Below are positions 26,601-35,600 of a stretch of DNA of 64,000 nucleotides, one piece after another. Every line of letters starts with the position of its first letter. The stretch's first letter is position 1. The stretch is taken from assembly GCA_036873755.1 (NCBI GenBank), contig JAVTVY010018946.1:1-64000 (forward strand), written 5' to 3'. The notes below the pieces were generated by a model. It made no database searches. It was not told the DNA's origin and saw only the letters and a list, made by a program, of their open reading frames with translations. The stretch comes from Hanleya hanleyi. Taxonomy: Eukaryota > Mollusca > Polyplacophora > Lepidopleurida > Hanleyidae. The position numbers and the translations under genes are program-made.

Positions 26601-29600
26601 GTGGGCTGATACATCAAGGCCAGTTCGAGGTGTGAACGGAGAATTCAACTTGCATATGAAGAAGCTTTTCCCTGGCTTCTAAAGATAGATCATCAGTCAT
26701 GACTCAGAATGAATCAAATGACCTCACTGTCTGGACTGTGCTCTAATGAAGAATTTGCCATCTGAACATAAAAATGTTGGACTACGGGGTATCATTTTGC
26801 TCCTGCCCTCAAGATTGAGTGGTAAAAGGAATCAAGAACCGGGATACTGTTGTCTAAGCTAGCAGAAGTGTCAGTACTTGAGAGCAAGTTTCTACGAAGT
26901 AGGCTACCATCTGCCAATTGTCCGGTAGTCAGTAAGTGAATGAGTCCATCCGAATCCTTTCGTCGGCAAAATAAGGAGAACCATTGACATTAGAACCTTG
27001 ATTTTTTGCATGAAGGTGCATTAGGGGACTGTTACCAACAAGTTCTGAGCTGACCTACTTTTGATGAAAATTTCTGGTGATTTTTGATGAAAATCACTGG
27101 TGATTCTGACTTGGGCAGTGCCCATCTTAATATAGGCAGGATTTCAACTGGGGGTGGGGATTTCCAAGAGTTCAGTTCGCATCGGAGTCCTAATGCCTTA
27201 CCCTACTTCATAGGTCCTGTGACGTTAGTCACACTGCTCATGTTGTCAACTTTCAGTTCTAATAAATTTGATCATCCCCTGACCTTATAATGCAAAATTC
27301 CACTCCCCGTGATTGAATTATAAGTTGGTTGGTTTGGTTGGTTGTTTGAAGTTTAACGTCACACCTAACCTTTTGGTCACACGGCGACGATGACCAAAAC
27401 AAAAATACCCTAGCAAAACTCTAACCCTAACAAAAACCTAACCAAATCTACAAAAAATTTCGAATTTTGAAAATTAGGCTCTACAGACACTGGTGATCAC
27501 AATGGATCGTCAGAGAGCCTAATTTGTTTGGCACTTCAATTTACCTCCTGTGCCAGACAAACATGGTACGGTAAACCATGCTGCCCTAAGCTGGAGGGCG
27601 GAATTATAAGAGAGATTACCGTATGTTGTTTCCACCCTACAGGGTATGGAATAGACAAACAAATTCTAGTTGCCCTTCGGCAAGCACGGGCAACCAACAC
27701 ATCCAAATGCATTGCCCAAAGGAAAGTTAGGTTTCCCCGGGCAACCGGGCAAAGGGCTATTTCGCACCCTGCCCTATCAAATTCCACAGTCAGATTTGAT
27801 GGGGTAATACAGAGGGCACTAGGAACGGTGATTTTGAGAGTTACCCAGGCTGCGACGAGCGAATATTTCAAAGCTGCTATAAATATCCTACGTGGAAGCA
27901 CAGAGCCCAGATTGGGTCAGGTCAACCAATGGTCTTGATCTGAATGTACCTACCTGGTTGTTAACGTTGAGTTCTTCTAGTTCCTTCTGCAGGTCTCCTA
28001 TTCTCATGGCTTTTACTGGATACTCTTTGTCCTACAAGAACACAAATCAAATTGACATCAGTTTTGTCTCGTAATAAATACAATGCAGGACAGGGTGAGT
28101 GAGTGAATAGGGTTTAACGTCGCTTTCAACATTTTTTCAGGTATATCACGACGGGGAAGGGAAGGGAGGGGAGGAGGAGGGATGGGGGTACCTAACCCTC
28201 CTCCTCCCCTCCCTTTCCTTCCCCGTCGTGATATAGCTGAAAAAATGCAGGACAGAAGTATGGAATTTGAGCTATGTCATCCCAACACAAAAAATGTTGT
28301 GAAGCTGGAGTCCAAAATTGTCCAGCACTTATCTATTACGTAGATAAAGTTACACAGTGATTATGTATTGAGAATTTCTTCTTATCTTTAAATTTATCAA
28401 TTTGAGAATTTTCATTAATAGTGACAAAATTGATCACCTTATAGCTTTGAAGAACTTGCAGCTCCTTCAACTTTCTACCGAGTCTTTCATCCATGGTTTC
28501 GACTTCTTTGTCCAAGACTGGAAGTAAGGAATTAATATCTTTATTCAAGGCTTCAACGCAAGCTAGAAATTCAAGATTTCTGGACTGCACAATGTCTAGC
28601 TTGTGTCACCCCCAATCTCCTCACCTCCCACCCTCCTACAGTCAGAGGATCATATCACTACGCAGGGGCATACAGACATGCTGGCATAATTGCATGTTTC
28701 CATTCATAGTGTAGATACATGTAGGTTGCAATAAGTGTCATATGGCGACCATGTTGGTGTTTGGCCCTTGTTAATTTGATAAATGAGGGCCAGTAACCTT
28801 CCTATACATCATGACCCAGAGGGTGGGACACTGACAGCAAGAGCTTCAGAATGCCTATTTTAGAATATATCTTTGGGTATAACAAACTCTAGCAGAAATA
28901 TTAAATCTGGAATTTCAAGCCATCGATTCGAGAAGGAAACTAGGGCAAAATGTATCGAATAACTAACAACGACACTATATGTTTGAGTATCTATTCAATG
29001 CATAATTCCATACAAAGAAAATCTATCAATACAATCAGTCCAACCAAGTTGATAGATCAACGAGAGAAAATATTACTGTAACTAACAACAACACTATATG
29101 TTTGGGTATCTATCCAATGTATAATTCCATAGAAAGAAAACCTATCCGTACAATCATTCCAACCAAGTTGATAGATCTATGAGAAAATATTACTGTAATC
29201 CACAATCTACTGGTTTAAGGGAGATAACTGCTAAAAAAAACACAATCAAGGGAGACAACTCGTGAGCATTTTCTCATCACCAACCTGATAACTCTTGCCT
29301 TATTCTTGCTTTTGTCATTTCCAAGTCATGCTGAGCATTCTCGATTTCTTTGCTGAACAGGTTGGTCAAATTAGATATACCACTCTGAAATGAAAATGTT
29401 TAATGTACATGTACCATAGTAGAAGAAATAGTTTCTCACAAATATGACATCTCCAAAATATCTAGAACTACTGAAGATAACCAGTGGGCATGTCATGGTA
29501 AAACCAGCAATGAAAAAATGCATTGCTGAGTATCACCAGATCTGTGGCCATGGTTATGCCAGTTGCACATGCTACATCAGAAAGGATATGTGAAGTTTAC

Positions 29601-32600
29601 ATGGGAAAAACTCCTTTGTCTCGGACGGTATTGGCAATAAAGCCGTTTTTTGTTTTTGTTTTTTCTCTCTCTCTATCCAAAGTTACAAAACCATACTTTT
29701 CTGGAGAATATATACGGAAGCAACAACCTGGAAAAGATTACAATGGCCAGGTGAATACATATGACTTTACGAATCATCAAAATGTGCTCCCTGTCATATT
29801 TTGGTATTTTAGGAGCATAAAAGGAAAGATTTTCCCTTGTCACAAAAATATGACACCTCAAACCTAACTCAAAATTGATACTTTTGAATGATCAAAGTTT
29901 CTAATATTTTGAGTGAAAATATAACTCAAAATTGATACTTTTAAATGATCAAAGTTTCTAATATCTTGAGTGAAAATATAATTTTTGTTTGAGGTGTCAT
30001 ATTTTTGTGACATGAAAAAAAATCCATAGGAATGTCTCAAAAATACCCAAATAGACCAGAGAGCACATTTTGACCATAAATTCAGTTTTCAGCCACTAAC
30101 CATCATAACTTTTCCCAGGCTGATATTTCATTATATAGTTATTCTTCAAGAAAAATACTTTTGCAGGTTTTGCATTGAAAAACAAAATATCAGCTCTATT
30201 ATCATCACACATCCTTTAGAGTTCAGCTTGGAGAGATAATAGATCAAAATGTGCACAAGATAAAAGGGAATGCCCATTTTTCGATTCAATCAATATAGCA
30301 AAATTTCCTAAACATTGAAGCTGCTACCAAATACTCCCTGTACACTTGGAATGAAAACATGCAGAGAAGCTGTGGAAAGTACAAGATGATATTTTTTCTA
30401 TTGAATAATGACATCATATTCTTTTTTTAGCACAATAAAACAGATGTGGGGAAAAACGTACTAAAGCGATAACCTCTGATCCGTGACGTGAGATTACGTT
30501 CACATCGTATGGACGACTGTATCGGATGACCTATCGTGACATACGATGCACAAAAATTGGGTATGACGACATCATCATAATGTCAACAAATGCTTTACGT
30601 TTTAGCTTTTGTGACATATTTCGCATTACGATGAAAATATCACCTGGAACATTTGCTACGATTGCTCGCTATGAACGATCGTAATCAGACTCCGATGTTT
30701 TCAAACAGGCATGGTAATGGAGGGTTTCAAGTTTGTTTACTTAAACTTTGATCGTTTCCAAAAACAGCTACTGTAAAACATGTTTCTTTCGCGTGCATGA
30801 AACTTTCGCGATTTTCGCGATTGGAATAAATCGCGAAAGTTTCATGCACGCGAAAGAAACATGTTCATATGACAAGGGCGAAGACAATAACGCAACAACA
30901 ACAACGACAGATAAAGGACATGAGAGCAATTGTTTTCGACATTAGCACAGTTGTAATGGTCTCACCACCAATGCTTAATTCAGAAGCGACTGTTCAAAGC
31001 ACCGGATACAATTTAATATACTAGTACTAGTACAATTAATTCTGCTAAATTAGTCCCAAGACTTGGAAACGATCATCAATGTCCTCGTATGCCGCCTTGA
31101 TGCTGGCCAATTTGATCCCCTGTAGTGCTGGCGCGAATACACATTTAAACCCATTGTCAGCTAATGCCGACAAGAAATCCTCATCACCATCACGATGGGC
31201 TTTGAAAACATCGAAAATGACAATCAAATGACAACTACCTGCATGATATCTCGTGATATAGGGTTTGTTTACCTACGGGAATTCCTTTTAAGGCTGAAAC
31301 AGCGGGATTGAAATAATCTGCCCCCAACAACCAGGAGACCTGTTTGAATAACAGTACTGTAAAAAGACCACACTGAGAGCAACCACATGTGAATACACAT
31401 GGCTTTGCCGTTTTTGCCGCCTCCGGTATGTATTTCCCCATCTATTAGTATGATATATTTGTAAATTAATTTTTTTTCTGGCACAGAGAGAATCGCGAAA
31501 GTTTCATGTCGCGAATTTTTTAAAATTGAAAAATCGCGAAAGTTTCATGTCGCCAAAGTTTCATGTTTTACAGTAACCACTATTAAATGTCACATCTAAC
31601 CTCTTACATCATTTCAGCATCAAAAAGGTATGGGGTGTGAAGACCATTTGGTAGGACCTCGATCTAATTGAAATTAAATCCTATCTGCTCCCCCATTTGC
31701 ATATGTCGCTTGTTGGATCTAACCGTCTTGCAGTAACGCGAGTGTCAACCAATCCCGAGAACTCTTCATAGTAATTTCAAGGGAACATAATGGTAGGGGC
31801 TTTTTGGTTGGCTCAGCCGATTCAGATGCCACGCTGGCAGAGTATCTTCTGATTTTGTCGCACTCCTGCCAGCCTGGCGCTTCATGGACTTGGATTATTT
31901 CTGTTTCCAAGTCTAAAAACGCTGTTCAAAAAATTAGAAGAAATTACGTACCACATTTCACAAGGCTACATTATGACAGCTGACAACTGCAGCAAAGTTT
32001 CCATGTACAGATCAACATGTACACTTTACACTTTTGTGCATTCCCACATTGCCAGAGTTTGTACCTACTGAACTGTCGGTTTAAAACCCTCTGACTGCAT
32101 TGCACCAAAACGTGCATTGAGTCTTTATTACTTTTAATCTACACCGGAAGTGTGTATCTGCATATATGAGAGAAATGGAAAAGTATTCAGTAAATCTTAT
32201 AGATGAAGGAAGTTATGTTAGCTGCTCAACGCATGACAACATCCTGTTTTAGCTGTGACACTCTGAGCTAACTCTGCGCTGCACATATGTTGTAAAGGCC
32301 ATTTTTATTCCGGTCCACTTACCCGGTAACGTTCATATTTTCTGAGCATGTTCTTCACTTTGTCGTTGGATGTTTCTTCATCATTGTCTATTTCTTCCCT
32401 CAGTTTCATGTTATCTACTAATCTGATTCTCAAGTTAAGGGAGCATAATTACGTATAGACTAACACGGATATATATTATCAGAGACATTCCACCTCGGCC
32501 AGGAATCTTGATGGAAGATATCAAGAAAATATCACTATCCTGTACACTGAGGCCATCCACAATAATATTTTTGTTACCAGTAACCCTACCTACCCATATA

Positions 32601-35600
32601 TTTTGCAGTAAAAAAAAAACTTTGGGTGACATTTTCAGTGAAATCCTATACAAAAATGTCAAAGATAGTGCCACGGCACTGTAGCTCATCTGTCTGTAAC
32701 TGGTGAAAGTGGCTGTGAGAAATTTTTACTAAAGAAATGCAATAGATGAGTTTCTAACTTGTGTTGTCCCCCCTGAACACTAAATGATCCATGCAGTTAT
32801 TTCCTGAGATTTCATGATTAAGTTTCATGGGAATTTCAAGATGCGGCCATATTGGATTTTCGAAATGGACCAAAAAAGGTATCTTGCACAACTGGACCAC
32901 AAGGGGAACCTGTGTATCAACATCCATGCAGTAATATCGTGAGAATTCACGATAACAAAATTTCATGGGGAAATTCAAGATGGCCACCTGGTGGCCATAT
33001 TGGATTTTCGAATCGGACAAGAAGAGGTATCATGCTCAACCTGACCCCAAGGGGAACCTGTGTACCAAATTAGAGAAAGATCCTTGGAGTAGTTCCTGAG
33101 AAATCACGATAACAATGTTTCATCTGGAAATCCAAGATGGTTGCCTGGTGGCCATATTGGATTTTTCAATCAGACCAAAAATTGTATCTTGCACAACTAG
33201 ACCCCAAGGGGAACCTCTGTACCAAATTTGAGAAAGATCCATGCAGTAGTTCCTGAGAAATCACGATAACAATGTTTCATCTGGAAATCCAAGATGGCCG
33301 CCTGGTGGCCATATTGGATTTCTGAATCAGACCACAAAAGTATCTTGCACAACTAGACCCCAAGGGGAAGCTGTGTATCAAATTTGAGAAAGATCCATGC
33401 AGTACTTCCTGATAAATCATGATAACAAAGTTTCATAGGGAAATCCAAGATGGCCGCCTGGTGGCCATATTGGATGTTCGAATCAGAGCAGAAAAGGTAT
33501 CTTGCACAACTAGACCCCAAGGGGAACCTGTGTATCAAATTTGAGAAAGATCCATGAAGTACTTCCTGATAAATCATGATAACAAAGTTTCATAGGGAAA
33601 TCCAAGATGGCCGCCTGGTGGCCATATTGGATGTTCGAATCAGAGCAGGAAAGGTATCTTGCACAACTAGACCCCAAGGGGAACCTGTGTACCAAATCTG
33701 AGGAAGATCCACGCAGTAGTTCCTGAGAAATCGCAATAACAATGTTTCATGGGGAAATCCAAGATGGTCGCTTGGTTTCCATATTGGATTTTTGAATCAG
33801 ACCACAAAAGGTATCTTGCAAAACTAGACCCCAAGAGGAACCTGTGTACCAAATTTGAGAAAGATCCATGCAGTAGTTACCGAAAAATAATGATGACAAG
33901 ATTTCACTAGCAAATTCAAGATGGCCACCATGGCAGCCATATTTAAAATCGTATCGACATGGCATGAACAAATTCTGGTGTACTCATTGGGGGGAACATG
34001 CATGCCAAGTTTCAGCTTAATCGACCAAGCGGTTTCAGAGAAGAAGATGTTTACGCACGACAGACGACGCACGACAGACGACGGACAATCAGGCCATGAC
34101 ATAAGCCTTCGGCCCAGATGAGCTAAAAATTGATAAAAAAAACTAAAAAAACCCTGCCTGCATGTACCTACCAACCTAATTTTTCTAAAGTTGGTTACTG
34201 GAAACACAATTTATTGTGGATGGCCTGACCCAATGACACGGCTGGATGTTACGCCCGCCCCTACACATTTCTCACCCGCAAAAGTCACATGGTACCATCT
34301 TGGGTTGTGTCACTATCCAGTTGCACTGACCCAGTGACAAGGATGGAAGGGCACACGCACACACACACGGACGGACAGATTATGTATTATAAATAAAGAG
34401 TCTGTCCCTCAAGTTTGTTGAAAATGCATCACTCGGCTAATAACAATGGTATTCACATTTTCATAACAATGTCATACTGTGACGTTATGCACCAATCAAA
34501 TTAACACGGCTGGACACAGGGACATCTTGGTGTGATGTCACAATGACGTTGTATTGCCCCTTTAACAGCTTGAGAGTTCGATCTTGGAACATCCGTATTA
34601 GATTATTTCATTATTTCTAAATGGGACATTGCACAGTCTTTTTTCAACTACATGTAACTGGAAGGATACAGTTCTCTTTGTCTTCTTTTGTATTCTTCTA
34701 GAGTTTTACGGCGGGTTTTTAGTCGAAGCTACAATGAGAAAGGATATGATACAGAGTCACAAAAACAAGATCCGATTATTGAGTATACATGTAATTAAAT
34801 ACAGAATGTGAGACACATATACAGTGCAAAAGTCATACAATCAATATGTAGATATATGTTCCATAAAATTCCAGTTTTTTTTAGGCAAATATGAAATGAA
34901 CTGCTGATGCTGAAAAAATATTGAATCCTAATATGCTGATATAGTGTATATAAGCTAGACTGTTTTAAGCCCCAAATAATTGTGAAAATTAAAGGTTCCA
35001 CCAAATACCCCCTGTACACTTTGCATGAAAACATACAGTGAACTTGAAGCTGTGTAAAGGATAAGTTGATATTTTTTCTGCGAAAATTGGATTTTTTAAC
35101 ACAATGAACATGACGAAACAGGTGTTGTGAAGAACATACATGTACTGAAGCCGTAACTTCTCACCCATGATGTCTGATTATGATCAAGTCGTATAATATC
35201 AACCATTTGGTTGTGACGGATGTCCTTTTGTGAGTACATTGCCAAACAATTGGGTAGGACGACATCATGGCGTCAATAAAGGCATTAAGTTTTCGGCTTG
35301 TGACATTGTCGGCATTACAATGGAAATGTCGCCTAGAACATTTGCCATGATTGCTGGCTACGAAGATCGTAATCAGACTCTGACGTCATGGGTCAGTAGG
35401 TCACGGCCTTCGACGCTTCCAAACAGGCGTGGTAATGGAGGGAGTCAAGTTTGTTTTTATAAACTTTGACCATTCCCTAAAACAGTAGAACACTATAAAA
35501 CGTCAAATTGAACCTCTTACAACAATTTAGCATAAAAAAGTATGGGGTGTGGGAACCATTTGGTTGAACCTTTACTTACCCACCAAGAAACATCTCACCA

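Noticed and set aside
27421..27445. CTAACCCTAAC telomere-like stretch
   Set aside because: Fewer than two clean hexamer repeats; chance occurrence.
31719..31910. 63-codon minus frame starting METEIIQVHEAPGWQECDKI
   Set aside because: It lies in an intron of the C20orf96-like gene; phases and family alignment leave no place for it and no splice signals fit.
33353..33852. Series of 60-75 codon frames with near-identical MVHRFPLGSSCARYL peptides (also at 9174-9754)
   Set aside because: They repeat at exactly the 157-bp period of the HINE tandem unit on both element copies, so they are translations of a repeat.
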